Source of the DNA: an uncultured Eubacteriales bacterium | GTDB taxonomy: Bacteria; Bacillota; Clostridia; Oscillospirales; Oscillospiraceae | Direction of reading: 5' to 3' | DNA: 64,000 nt | Assembly: GCA_900549475.1 (NCBI GenBank) | Contig: UROF01000003.1 | Location: 121,284 to 185,283 of the forward strand | Shown: in pieces, positions 16,446-24,656 of the stretch | How positions within the stretch are numbered: the stretch's first letter is position 1 | Layout: each line of letters opens with the position of its first letter | Notes under the pieces: model-generated | Told to the model about the DNA's origin: nothing | The model's database searches: none | The model's input: only the letters and a program-made list of their open reading frames with translations | Program-made: the position numbers and the translations under genes

Positions 16446-18035
16446 TTACAGCTCCTCGAACCGACGGACACCGGCAGTATCGATCCATCGCAGCAGGCCT
16501 ACGGTCATGACGGCCATGGCCACCAGCCAACAGCCCAGATAGATCTCCGGCATCATCCACTGCCGCAGCCACAGCGGATAGGGCACAGCAATGGCTGCGG
16601 CCAGTGTAAAGCTGCCCAGCATGGCCAGCAAGGTAGCTGCTCCCTGCTTCACCGGTTCTGTCTCACTGACCCAGTCCAGCCGCGGCAGCAGAAGGTTCAT
16701 CGCAAGGCCCCAGGCCCCGGTACACACCAGAAACAGCAGCGGCACTGCCAAAACCAGAATGCCCATCGCCGCTTCCGCGCCTACCGCCCACCACAGCACA
16801 ATGCCGCAGGACACCACAGCAGGGGCAGACAATACCACATGTGCCTCCAGCTTGGCCCGCAGCACATCACGGGAGGGTACCGGCAGACTACGGATCACCC
16901 ACAGGTACCTCCCCTCCAGGGACACTGAGGGCGCTGAGACCATGACCGTACTGCCCAGCACACACAGCCCGGCGCAGGCAAAAAAGGGCAGCAGCGTTTC
17001 CGCCGTCATTCCCATTTGGTCTGCCAGGGAGAGGAGCAGCTCCCGCTTAATGAGAACCGCTGCCCCCGCCACGATCGTCATCAGGATACCAATACCGGAA
17101 TTGAGAAGATATATCGGGCATGTAAAGAACCTTGTCAGCTCTCTTTTTAAAAGGGCCGTCCGCAGAGAGGTACAGCGGATATTCTCACTGCGGTATTTGA
17201 CCCGGGCCACCGGCTTCCGTGCAGTAGCGATCCGAACAAAAGTTTTGGACAGCAGCCACACTGCTCCCACAGATACTGCCGCCGTCACCGCCAGAAAGGC
17301 CACGAGATAGAGCCAGCGGCCGCTGAGCCCCTCCCCCAGGGCGTAGAAAAGCCACAGGTAGCTGCGCACTTTTTCCGCCAGTGCCTGGCCGCTGAGAAGG
17401 ATATTCTGTAGCAGCACGTTGATTCGGAAGTAGCCGTAGAAATAGACTGCCAGAAGCACCAGGGACAGCAGCACTGTCATAAGGCCCCGGCGGCGCATCC
17501 GTGCAGTGACCAGGCCGATCAGCCAGCCAAACAGGCATCCCAGAGCCAGGGCCAGAAGAGCTGCGGCGACAGCCCCCGGAAGGATCGCCAATCCGCCAGC
17601 GATCCATCCCTCACGCCCCTGCCAATACACCACTCCCGCAGGTACCAACACCAGCAGTGTGATCAGCAGGTTCATGGCATACAACACCAGCATACGGCTG
17701 GCCAGGATCGCCCCCGGTGAGAGGGGCAGGGACAGCAGCAGTTCGTTGTCCCGGGCATCGTAGAGCTGGCTTTGGGCCATCAGCACTGTCCCGCCTACCG
17801 ACAGTGCCACCGCCGCCATACCCGCCAGAGCAAAGTACAGCCAGCTCAGGCCCATATCCCCCAGCGGTACCAGCACCGAGAATCCCAGTCCGAACATACC
17901 GCCCAGCGCCACCACCAGATAAACCAGCAGCAGGGCATATACCACTGCCAGCCCCCGGCTTCGCCGGCGGCGTCCTCCGCCCATGATCGCATCCAGCAGC
18001 AGCCGCATCCGGACCGCGCACAGCAGTTTAAGCAT
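16446..18035 (-). CDS. ABC exporter permease, ABC-2-like
   Basis: A 529-residue polytopic membrane protein with about twelve hydrophobic segments spread over the whole length and no soluble domain larger than about 60 residues. The N-terminal region has an Arg-rich cytoplasmic turn (GGGRRRRSRG) before the first helix; a middle region, TFVRIATARKPVARVKYRSENIR, is a cytoplasmic loop. It fits the putative ABC exporter permeases paired with a single ATPase. It overlaps the ATPase gene by eight bases. The substrate is unknown. Confidence 0.8.
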   Translation of the reverse strand: MLKLLCAVRMRLLLDAIMGGGRRRRSRGLAVVYALLLVYLVVALGGMFGLGFSVLVPLGDMGLSWLYFALAGMAAVALSVGGTVLMAQSQLYDARDNELLLSLPLSPGAILASRMLVLYAMNLLITLLVLVPAGVVYWQGREGWIAGGLAILPGAVAAALLALALGCLFGWLIGLVTARMRRRGLMTVLLSLVLLAVYFYGYFRINVLLQNILLSGQALAEKVRSYLWLFYALGEGLSGRWLYLVAFLAVTAAVSVGAVWLLSKTFVRIATARKPVARVKYRSENIRCTSLRTALLKRELTRFFTCPIYLLNSGIGILMTIVAGAAVLIKRELLLSLADQMGMTAETLLPFFACAGLCVLGSTVMVSAPSVSLEGRYLWVIRSLPVPSRDVLRAKLEAHVVLSAPAVVSCGIVLWWAVGAEAAMGILVLAVPLLFLVCTGAWGLAMNLLLPRLDWVSETEPVKQGAATLLAMLGSFTLAAAIAVPYPLWLRQWMMPEIYLGCWLVAMAVMTVGLLRWIDTAGVRRFEEL

Positions 18036-18741
18036 CCTCCGCCTCCAGTTCCAGGAACACCGTCTCCAGGGACTGGTCCCCTTTTACCTCCTCCATGGAA
18101 CCACAGGCCACTAGTTTCCCGCTCTTGATAATGGCCACCCGGTGGCACAGCCGCTCCGCCACCTCCAGCACATGGGTGGAAAAGAAAATGGCGCTGCCGC
18201 TGCGGCACAGCTCCCCCATAACCCCCTTGAGCAGGTGGGTCGCCTTGGGGTCCAGGCCTACAAAGGGCTCGTCCAGGATCAGCAGCTTAGGCTGATGGAG
18301 CAGTGCTGAGATGATGGCCAGCTTTTGTTTCATACCGTGGGAATAGGCGCTGATGGGCTGGCCCAGATCTCCGGTAAGTTCAAACATCTCCCCATAGCGG
18401 CCGATCCGCTCCCGCCGCTCTGCCTGACTGACGCCGAACACATCCCCTATAAAGTTTAAATACTTTACTCCTGTCATAAAATCATATAGATCAGGATTGT
18501 CAGGGATATAGGCGATCTGCCGCTTGCAGGCAATGGAATCTTTTCGGACAGACACCCCGCCCACCAGGATCTCACCGCTGTCAAATGGCAGTATGCCGCA
18601 GCAGGCTTTGATGGTGGTGGTTTTTCCCGCCCCGTTGTGGCCGATAAAGCCGCAGATCTCCCCCGGCTGGATGTGCAAAGACAGGTCATCCACTGCCAGT
18701 TTACTGCCATACTTCTTTGTCAGGTGCTGAATTTCCAGCAT
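18028..18741 (-). CDS. ABC transporter ATP-binding protein
   Basis: A 237-residue nucleotide-binding subunit. Walker A is GHNGAGKTTT (residues 34-43), the Q-loop region is RQIAYIPDNPDLYDF, the signature is degenerate (AYSHGMKQKL, His in place of the second Ser/Gly position) as in many ABC-2 exporters, and Walker B is LLILDEPFVGLDP followed by a switch histidine in FFSTHVLEVAERLC. It powers the permease encoded next to it. DUF1648 proteins and ABC-2 exporters commonly sit together behind small regulators. Confidence 0.92.
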   Translation of the reverse strand: MLEIQHLTKKYGSKLAVDDLSLHIQPGEICGFIGHNGAGKTTTIKACCGILPFDSGEILVGGVSVRKDSIACKRQIAYIPDNPDLYDFMTGVKYLNFIGDVFGVSQAERRERIGRYGEMFELTGDLGQPISAYSHGMKQKLAIISALLHQPKLLILDEPFVGLDPKATHLLKGVMGELCRSGSAIFFSTHVLEVAERLCHRVAIIKSGKLVACGSMEEVKGDQSLETVFLELEAEDA

Positions 18742-18756
18742 GTTCTTTCCTCCTTT

Positions 18757-19053
18757 TTACCGCAGTGCCGCGGCCAGTGTGATCGCTGTGACTACCCAGG
18801 CCACTCCCGGCACCAGATAATAGCGCCAAATACCGCCGCTGCGCTGTGCTACTTTTCCGCTTTGGAGCAATTGGATCAGCACAAACAGCACAGGTATCCC
18901 AAATACCGCCCACACCTTGGGCAAATAGCGGTCCGCCTGGCCATCTATCCCGAAATGGATCGGCAGCTCCGCCGGCAGCTGCCCATACAAAGGCAGCATG
19001 ACCGCCAGCGGCAGCAGGCACAGAATTGCCCCCAGCACCATATGTTTGCGCAT
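18757..19053 (-). CDS. DUF1648-domain small membrane protein
   Basis: A 98-residue protein with three hydrophobic helices (about residues 6-25, 47-63 and 78-96). Between helices one and two it carries the DUF1648 pattern, LPAELPIHFGIDGQADRY, known from SdpI-type immunity proteins and their relatives. The start at 19053 was chosen because GGAGGGAAG precedes it. It is the first gene of the exporter operon, behind a promoter with a palindrome at the start site. This suggests an envelope-stress or antimicrobial-peptide response unit, but no regulator gene lies beside it. Confidence 0.75.
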   Translation of the reverse strand: MRKHMVLGAILCLLPLAVMLPLYGQLPAELPIHFGIDGQADRYLPKVWAVFGIPVLFVLIQLLQSGKVAQRSGGIWRYYLVPGVAWVVTAITLAAALR

Positions 19054-19069
19054 ATTCTTCCCTCCATTA

Positions 19070-19143
19070 TTTAGATGTCTGTCTAAACGTAAAATAGCAC
19101 AGGTGCTCTCCGTTGTCAATCATTTATTTTGATAGTCGTCTAA
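19070..19143 (-). promoter_or_regulatory. Promoter with palindromic operator for the DUF1648-ABC operon
   Basis: Minus-strand TTGACA (19119-19114) and TATTTT (19096-19091) are 17 bases apart. An 18-bp inverted repeat with arms TTTAGA and TCTAAA (19070-19087) covers the expected transcription start, and the GTCTAA half-site recurs upstream of the -35 box at 19138-19143. The geometry suits a repressor; its identity is unknown. Confidence 0.7.
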
Positions 19144-19163
19144 TTGTTTTTTGTAGGGACAAT

Positions 19164-19204
19164 AAAAAAGCTGCCCGGAGGTTTCCCTCCAGGCAGCTTT
19201 TTTT
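19164..19204. terminator. Bidirectional terminator after the M18 aminopeptidase
   Basis: A 17-bp stem with one mismatch (AGCTGCC-type arms) flanked by A6 and T6 runs. It ends the long minus-strand run 19231-29117. Confidence 0.92.
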
Positions 19205-19230
19205 ACTTTACAGAGATGCGTATACCAGAC

Positions 19231-20628
19231 TTAGCGGACAATACCGTTTTCATAAACTGCCTTCATGGCCTTATAGGTCATGTAGCAGTCCAGCTTGGAC
19301 ACCACCTCGAAGGGGGCGTGCATGGCCAGCACAGGCACACCGGCATCCAGCGTATCGATATTCCGGTTTGCCATGTAAGCCGCTACCGTGCCGCCGCCGC
19401 CGGCGTCCACCTTGCCCAGCTCCGCCATCTGCCAGATGGCGCCGTTATCATCAAAGATCCGGCGGGCATAGGCCACCAGCTCAGCGGAAGCGTCGCTGGC
19501 ACCGGACTTGCCCCGGCTGCCGGTGTACTTGCACAGGCCCACACCATAGTTGATCCGGGCACTGTTGCGCTTCTCATACACATCGGCAAAATTGGGGTCA
19601 AAGGCAGCCGTCACATCGGCGGAGAGGCAGAAGGCATTCTCCAGGCACACCCGCAGAGGCACACCCTGGCTGTCGCACAGGTCCTCGATAAAGGTATCAA
19701 AGGCAGCCGTCTGCATACCGCTGACGCCCACGGAGCCGATCTCCTCCTTGTCCGCCAGGATGCACACAGCAGTACGCTTGGGGGTGCCTTCCAGGTCAAA
19801 CATAGCCTTCATGGCAGCGTAGCCGCAGACCCGGTCATCGTGGCCATAGGCACCGATAAGGCTGCGATCCAGGCCGATGTCGGTAGCCTTCACCGCGGGG
19901 ACAGCCTCCAGCTCGGCGGAAATGAAGTCCGCCTCGGTGAAACCGTACTTCTCATAGAGGAGCTTCATTACCTGGAGCTTCACCCGGTCGCTGTCCTCAC
20001 CAGCCAGGGGCTCGCTGCCCACCAGCAGGTTCAGCTGCTCACCGGTGATACCGTCACTGAGGGGCTTCTTGCTCTGCTCAGCACCCAGGTGGGGCAGCAG
20101 ATCATTGACCACCAGCTTGGGCTCGTCACCCTCACCCAGTGCCACGGTCACCACAGAGCCATCCTTCAGTGCCACCACGCCATGGAGCTCCAGAGGAATG
20201 GTCACCCACTGGTACTTACGGATACCGCCATAGTAGTGAGTCTTGAGGAAGCACATTTCGCTGTCCTCATAAAGAGGAGTAGGCTTGAGATCCAGCCGGG
20301 GGCTGTCGATATGAGCAGCTGTGATCTGGACGCCCTTGTCCAGACCCTCGCTGCCGATCACCGCCAGCAGCAGCATCTTGCCCCGGTTGCTCTTATAGAT
20401 CTTGTCGCCGGCCTTCAGAGCCATGCCCCGGACGTAGGGCTTAAAGCCCAGGGCTTCCGCCTGACGGATACCCTCCGCTACGCACTCACGCTCGGTCTTG
20501 CCGGCATCCAGATAGGCCTTATAGCTCTCGCAGTAGGCATTCATAGCCTCCCGCTCGCTCTCCGGCATCCGGTCATAGCCGTTCTTGGGCTCGCACAGCA
20601 CTTTTTCCTTCCATGCCTTCATGTCCAT
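19231..20628 (-). CDS. M18-family metallo-aminopeptidase
   Basis: A 465-residue dizinc aminopeptidase removing N-terminal, often acidic, residues from peptides in the cytoplasm. Metal and catalytic motifs are visible: AAHIDSPRLDLKPTPLYED (His-x-Asp), DKEEIGSVG (Glu-Glu), YGHDDRVCG (Asp) and the C-terminal MHAPFEVVSKLD (His). The start at 20628 was chosen because GGAGGAG precedes it at good spacing; this site lies inside the last codons of coaE. It is the last gene of the ddl-to-aminopeptidase run. Confidence 0.93.
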   Translation of the reverse strand: MDMKAWKEKVLCEPKNGYDRMPESEREAMNAYCESYKAYLDAGKTERECVAEGIRQAEALGFKPYVRGMALKAGDKIYKSNRGKMLLLAVIGSEGLDKGVQITAAHIDSPRLDLKPTPLYEDSEMCFLKTHYYGGIRKYQWVTIPLELHGVVALKDGSVVTVALGEGDEPKLVVNDLLPHLGAEQSKKPLSDGITGEQLNLLVGSEPLAGEDSDRVKLQVMKLLYEKYGFTEADFISAELEAVPAVKATDIGLDRSLIGAYGHDDRVCGYAAMKAMFDLEGTPKRTAVCILADKEEIGSVGVSGMQTAAFDTFIEDLCDSQGVPLRVCLENAFCLSADVTAAFDPNFADVYEKRNSARINYGVGLCKYTGSRGKSGASDASAELVAYARRIFDDNGAIWQMAELGKVDAGGGGTVAAYMANRNIDTLDAGVPVLAMHAPFEVVSKLDCYMTYKAMKAVYENGIVR

Positions 20629-20632
20629 AGTG

Positions 20633-21232
20633 TTACTCCTCCACATCTTCATTGAGTATATCTGCGAAGAAATCGTAGATCAGCCGGTCAAATTCCGCCT
20701 TACTTCCCGCCTTGTTCTCCAGCAGGAAAGTACAGTTTTTCCGATAGAACTTGTCCGGCTTTTGGGCAGCGATCCGGGCTCTGGCCCGTTCCTCGCTGAT
20801 GCCGTCCCGGGCCATGATCCGCTTCAGGCGGATATCCGGCGCCGCCGTCAGGGCCACTGTCCAATCGCACAAACGGCCCAACCCCGATTCTATCAGATTG
20901 ATGGCGTCAATGACAACCCCTTTATGTGTACAATTTTTAATAATTTGTCCTACAGCCGTGTGCATAGCAGGATACACCAGGGCGTTGAGCTTATCCAGAG
21001 CGGCGGGGCTCCCAAAGACGATGTTCCCCAGCGCGGGGCGGTCCAGCTTCCCGTCCGGCAGGAACACTTGCCCGAAGGCCTGCCGGATGCCATCCCGCAG
21101 CGTCTGGTCCCGATCCAGGATCTGGTAGTACAGAGCGTCGCAGTCCACCACCTGGAACCCCAACCGCTCCAGAGCCGCCAAGGCTGTGGTCTTACCTGAA
21201 CCGGTGGGGCCGGTAATGCCGATAACGGTCAT
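20633..21232 (-). CDS. coaE: Dephospho-CoA kinase
   Basis: A 199-residue kinase carrying out the last step of coenzyme A synthesis. The P-loop is GITGPTGSGKTTAL (residues 5-18). The substrate-lid region QVVDCDALYYQILD and the VVIDAINLIESGL strand match the family, with the LRRI-type arginine at RLKRIMARDGISEERARARI. Normal length. It overlaps the preceding ywlC gene by four bases (ATGA), so translation is coupled. Confidence 0.94.
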   Translation of the reverse strand: MTVIGITGPTGSGKTTALAALERLGFQVVDCDALYYQILDRDQTLRDGIRQAFGQVFLPDGKLDRPALGNIVFGSPAALDKLNALVYPAMHTAVGQIIKNCTHKGVVIDAINLIESGLGRLCDWTVALTAAPDIRLKRIMARDGISEERARARIAAQKPDKFYRKNCTFLLENKAGSKAEFDRLIYDFFADILNEDVEE

Positions 21233-22278
21233 TCCTCTCCCTCTCCCAGGTCCACCACCTGGAAGCCTGCCGCTTTCTTTAACCGGTTGGCAATGGCAAG
21301 ACCCAGGCCCTCATCCCCGGGACACTGGGCAAAGATAGCCGTAACATCGGTATCGTCAAAAGCCCGCAGGGCATCGAACACCCGCCGGGCCTGCTCCCCC
21401 TTGTCCTGAACAGAGCCAATATCATGGACCACACAGCCGGGGAACTCTCCCGTATACTCGCTGAAAGCGATAACGCCGGTATGCTCCCCCAGATTCCGCC
21501 GTATGTACCGGGCGGTACGGCGGCTGTCGCCGGTGACTACCGTTACCGGAGCCTTGGGAGCATAGTGGCGATACTTCATCCCCGGGGCCTTGGGCCGCTC
21601 ACCGGCGGAGAGGGGCGCTACCACCGCCTTGTCCACCGCCACCTCGCCCAGCACTTCCCGCAGGGCCTCCAGCGGCAGTCCGCCGGGGCGAAGAAGCCGG
21701 GGTACCGGGCAGGTGAGGTCGATGATAGTGGACTCCACCCCCACACCGCAGGGGCCGCCATCCACGATGCCGTCGATCCGGCCGTCCATATCCTCCTCCA
21801 TGTGTCGGGCACAGGTGGGGCTGGGCCGTCCGGAGAGGTTGCCGGAAGGGGCCGCCACCGGCACCTGAGCCGCCCGGATAATGGCCAGCGTCACCGGATG
21901 GTTGGGGCAGCGAATCCCCACGGTATCCAGGCCCCCGGTGGTAGCGTTGGGCACGTTGGCCCGCCGCTGGAGGATCATGGTAAGGGGCCCCGGCCAGAAC
22001 TTCCGGGCCAGCTCATAGGCAGCCGGGGGAATGTTCCGGCAGTAGCGGGTGAGCCAGGAGGCCTCCGGGATATGGAGGATCAGCGGGTTGTCCTGAGGAC
22101 GTCCCTTGGCCTCAAAGATATGGGTCACCGCCTCTGTATTCAGCCCGTTGGCTCCCAGGCCATAGACCGTCTCTGTGGGAATCCCCAGAAGGCCGCCCCG
22201 GCGGATGATCTCCGCCGCCGCCTGAACCTCCTCCCGCTGTGCTTCGGGATCGGTGATATGAAAAATCTGTGTTTTCAT
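21229..22278 (-). CDS. ywlC: L-threonylcarbamoyladenylate synthase (Sua5/YwlC type)
   Basis: A 349-residue enzyme making threonylcarbamoyl-AMP for the universal t6A modification of ANN-decoding tRNAs. The YrdC fold (about 1-210) has IPTETVYGLGANGLN, KGRPQDNPLILHI, VGIRCPNHPV and APSGNLSGRPSPT. A linker near SAGERPKAPGMKYRHYAPKA leads to the C-terminal Sua5 domain (about 240-349), so this is the long two-domain form, not TsaC. The run prfA-ywlC is a classic Firmicutes neighbourhood. Confidence 0.95.
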   Translation of the reverse strand: MKTQIFHITDPEAQREEVQAAAEIIRRGGLLGIPTETVYGLGANGLNTEAVTHIFEAKGRPQDNPLILHIPEASWLTRYCRNIPPAAYELARKFWPGPLTMILQRRANVPNATTGGLDTVGIRCPNHPVTLAIIRAAQVPVAAPSGNLSGRPSPTCARHMEEDMDGRIDGIVDGGPCGVGVESTIIDLTCPVPRLLRPGGLPLEALREVLGEVAVDKAVVAPLSAGERPKAPGMKYRHYAPKAPVTVVTGDSRRTARYIRRNLGEHTGVIAFSEYTGEFPGCVVHDIGSVQDKGEQARRVFDALRAFDDTDVTAIFAQCPGDEGLGLAIANRLKKAAGFQVVDLGEGEE

Positions 22279-22302
22279 CCTTATCGCTTCGCTCTCTTTT
22301 AT

Positions 22303-23379
22303 TTATCCGTTCTCGTCCCCCGCCGAGGCCAGCTTGGCCGCCTGGTCGGCGGTGGTAAGGGCGTCAATGATGGGGTCCAGGCCGCCGTTCATCACGGCGT
22401 CGATATTGAAATTCTTGTTGTCCCCGGTGAGCCGGTGGTCCGTCACCCGGCCCTGGGGAAAATTATAGGTCCGGATCCGCTCGCTGCGGTCGCCGCTGCC
22501 CACCTGGCTGCGGCGCTGGGCGGCAATGGCGGCGTTCTGCTTTTCCAGTTCCGCCTCGTAGAGCTTGGTCCGCAGGATCTTCATGGCCCGGTCCTTGTTC
22601 TTGTACTGGCTGCGCTCATCCTGGCACTCCACCACCACACCGGTGGGCAGGTGGGTAATGCGGATGGCAGACTCTGTCTTGTTCACGTGCTGACCGCCGG
22701 CGCCACTGGAGCGGAAGGTGTCGATCTGGAGGTCGTTGGGATTGATGGAAAACTCCACCTCCTCCGCCTCCGGCAGCACCGCCACCGTGGCCGCCGACGT
22801 TTGAATCCGGCCGGAGGACTCCGTCACCGGCACCCGCTGGACACGGTGGGTACCGCTCTCGTACTTGAGGCGGGACCAGGCGCCCTCTCCGTCCACAGTA
22901 AAGCTGATCTCCTTCAATCCGCCCAGTTCCGTTTCATTGGCGTTGGCTATCTCCAGCTTCCAGCCCCGGCTCTCCACATACATGCTGTACATGCGGAAAA
23001 GATCGGCGGCAAAGAGCATAGCCTCCTCGCCCCCTACGCCGCCCCGGATCTCCATGACCACGTTCCGGCTGTCGTTGGGGTCCTTGGGCAGCAGGAGAAG
23101 CTTCAGTTCCTCCTCCAGCCGCTCCTTATCCGCCTTGGCCCGCTGGAATTCCTCCTGGGCCATCTCCTTCATCTCCGGATCGCTGAGCAGCTCCTGCGCC
23201 TCCTGGATATCCCGCTCCGCCCGGCGCAGCGCTTCATAGGCCTCTACCACCGGAGAGAGCTCCTTCTGCTCCCGGGTGAGCTTGGCCAGCCGCTCCGGGT
23301 CGGCATATACGCTGGGATCCTCCAGCTGGCTGACAATGGCCTCATAGCGGTTGGCAATTTCCTTGAGCTGATCCAGCAT
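22303..23379 (-). CDS. prfA: Peptide chain release factor 1
   Basis: A 358-residue release factor reading UAA and UAG. The catalytic loop SSGAGGQHVNKTES contains the GGQ methylation site, and the GGVGGEEAMLFAADL segment precedes it. The start was set at 23379 (MLDQLKEIANRYEAI), where GGGAGG is spaced nine bases from the ATG; in-frame ATGs at 23388, 23400 and 23424 have poor ribosome-site spacing and would overlap the flavodoxin gene. No prmC gene is adjacent. Confidence 0.96.
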   Translation of the reverse strand: MLDQLKEIANRYEAIVSQLEDPSVYADPERLAKLTREQKELSPVVEAYEALRRAERDIQEAQELLSDPEMKEMAQEEFQRAKADKERLEEELKLLLLPKDPNDSRNVVMEIRGGVGGEEAMLFAADLFRMYSMYVESRGWKLEIANANETELGGLKEISFTVDGEGAWSRLKYESGTHRVQRVPVTESSGRIQTSAATVAVLPEAEEVEFSINPNDLQIDTFRSSGAGGQHVNKTESAIRITHLPTGVVVECQDERSQYKNKDRAMKILRTKLYEAELEKQNAAIAAQRRSQVGSGDRSERIRTYNFPQGRVTDHRLTGDNKNFNIDAVMNGGLDPIIDALTTADQAAKLASAGDENG

Positions 23380-23380
23380 A

Positions 23381-23869
23381 TCAGCCATCCTCCCGCTCAT
23401 CCCGGATACCCGCCAGGAACTCATCCCGCCAGAAGGAGGAACCTACTGTCCCGCAGCAGATGGACACCGCCCGCTTCCGGGGCTTGTTGACGTAAAGATC
23501 CATCTGGTCATAGACCTGGTCGTAGTGGTTCTCGCTGGCCCGGGTAATGACATAGGCCACGCTTTTGAGCGTCTCACCGTACTCCAGCAGGAAACTGCGC
23601 ATGGGGGCACTGCACCGCCCTGCCCACACCGGGGTACCCAGGATCACCAGGTCATACTCCGACAGCGGCAGCTGCGTCTCCGGCTTGTTCACCGGCGTTA
23701 CCTTCCGGGCCATAGCCTGCATCCCGCTGTAGAGCCACCCCCGCAGCCCGGAGCGGTCCACTCCGTCCTCCAGCTTCACCGCCTCACAGCCCAGTTCCCG
23801 GGCGATCTCCTGCATCAGCGCCTCGGTCTTGCCGGTGCGGCTGTAATATACGCACAATATCTTGGACAT
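23381..23869 (-). CDS. Flavodoxin-family protein
   Basis: A 162-residue single-domain flavodoxin fold. The FMN phosphate loop is YYSRTGKTEALMQE (residues 7-20), and LGTPVWAGRCSAPMRSFL matches the flavin-ring loop of the flavodoxin/NADPH-dependent FMN reductase group. Two adjacent ATGs (23872 and 23869) are possible; AGGAGG fits the second best. The stop codon abuts the prfA start, indicating coupling. The electron-transfer partner is unknown; rnf-type genes are suggested elsewhere by apbE and NusG-II/Gx genes. Confidence 0.82.
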   Translation of the reverse strand: MSKILCVYYSRTGKTEALMQEIARELGCEAVKLEDGVDRSGLRGWLYSGMQAMARKVTPVNKPETQLPLSEYDLVILGTPVWAGRCSAPMRSFLLEYGETLKSVAYVITRASENHYDQVYDQMDLYVNKPRKRAVSICCGTVGSSFWRDEFLAGIRDEREDG

Positions 23870-23912
23870 CATCCCGTCCTCCTTATCGTTAAATTCCTTA
23901 AAAAATGTACCC

Positions 23913-24656
23913 TCAGAATACCAGCTCCGCCGCCACAGCGAAGGCCTCCCGGATAAAATAGTTCACCGTCAGGGGCCAGTAGGCCTCCGGCATATGGGCC
24001 GCCACCGGCACCATCCAGGGAACGCTCCACAGGATAGAGGCCCGGCAGAGGTGGTAATCGCTGGTGACCACAGCAATGTTGGAAGTTACATCAATCCCAT
24101 TGTCACGGAGCATCGCTGAGGAAAATTCGATGTTCTCCTCTGTGTTGTCCGCCTGGTCCTCCAGGAGGATCCTGTCCGCCGCCACACCGTGGTCGATCAG
24201 CCAGTCCGCCATGCACTGGGCCTCGGAGATGTCCTCCCCAGGTCCCTGGGAACCGGTGACTACAATGGGGATATCCGGCTTGTCGGCGATGTAGTCCAGA
24301 GCCGCCTCCAGTCGGACCCGGAGGCTCAGGGAGGGGACAGTGCCGTTGACCCCGGCTCCCAGCACCACCACGGCGGCGACCGGCGTGTCGTTATCCGTCC
24401 CGGCCCAGGATACCACCCAGGCCTCCATGGCCGCAAAGAACAACACGCCAGCTGCAAGGCACACAAGGACTATCCCTTTACATATCTTTGCCCATTTATG
24501 TTTTTTAGCAGCATGGAACAAGTATCCCAGGCACAGCAGCACCACCGCCGCCGCAAAAAGCAGATAACCGGAAAAGCGCATAGGGGTATAGCCAAAGACA
24601 AAGCATGCACCCATGGCGGCACAGAGGATGGCTGCGATCCAGAACCCCCGCTTCAT
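23913..24656 (-). CDS. YdcF/SanA-like DUF218 membrane protein
   Basis: A 247-residue protein with three hydrophobic helices in the first 90 residues and a DUF218 domain facing outside. The domain shows AAVVVLGAGVNGTVPS, RLEAALDYI, IVVTGSQGPGEDISEAQCM, and LLEDQADNTEENIEFS followed by VVTSDYHLCRAS. Relatives (ElyC, SanA) act in envelope and peptidoglycan-precursor homeostasis, fitting the murF and ddl neighbours. It overlaps the ABC-F gene by four bases. Confidence 0.87.
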   Translation of the reverse strand: MKRGFWIAAILCAAMGACFVFGYTPMRFSGYLLFAAAVVLLCLGYLFHAAKKHKWAKICKGIVLVCLAAGVLFFAAMEAWVVSWAGTDNDTPVAAVVVLGAGVNGTVPSLSLRVRLEAALDYIADKPDIPIVVTGSQGPGEDISEAQCMADWLIDHGVAADRILLEDQADNTEENIEFSSAMLRDNGIDVTSNIAVVTSDYHLCRASILWSVPWMVPVAAHMPEAYWPLTVNYFIREAFAVAAELVF

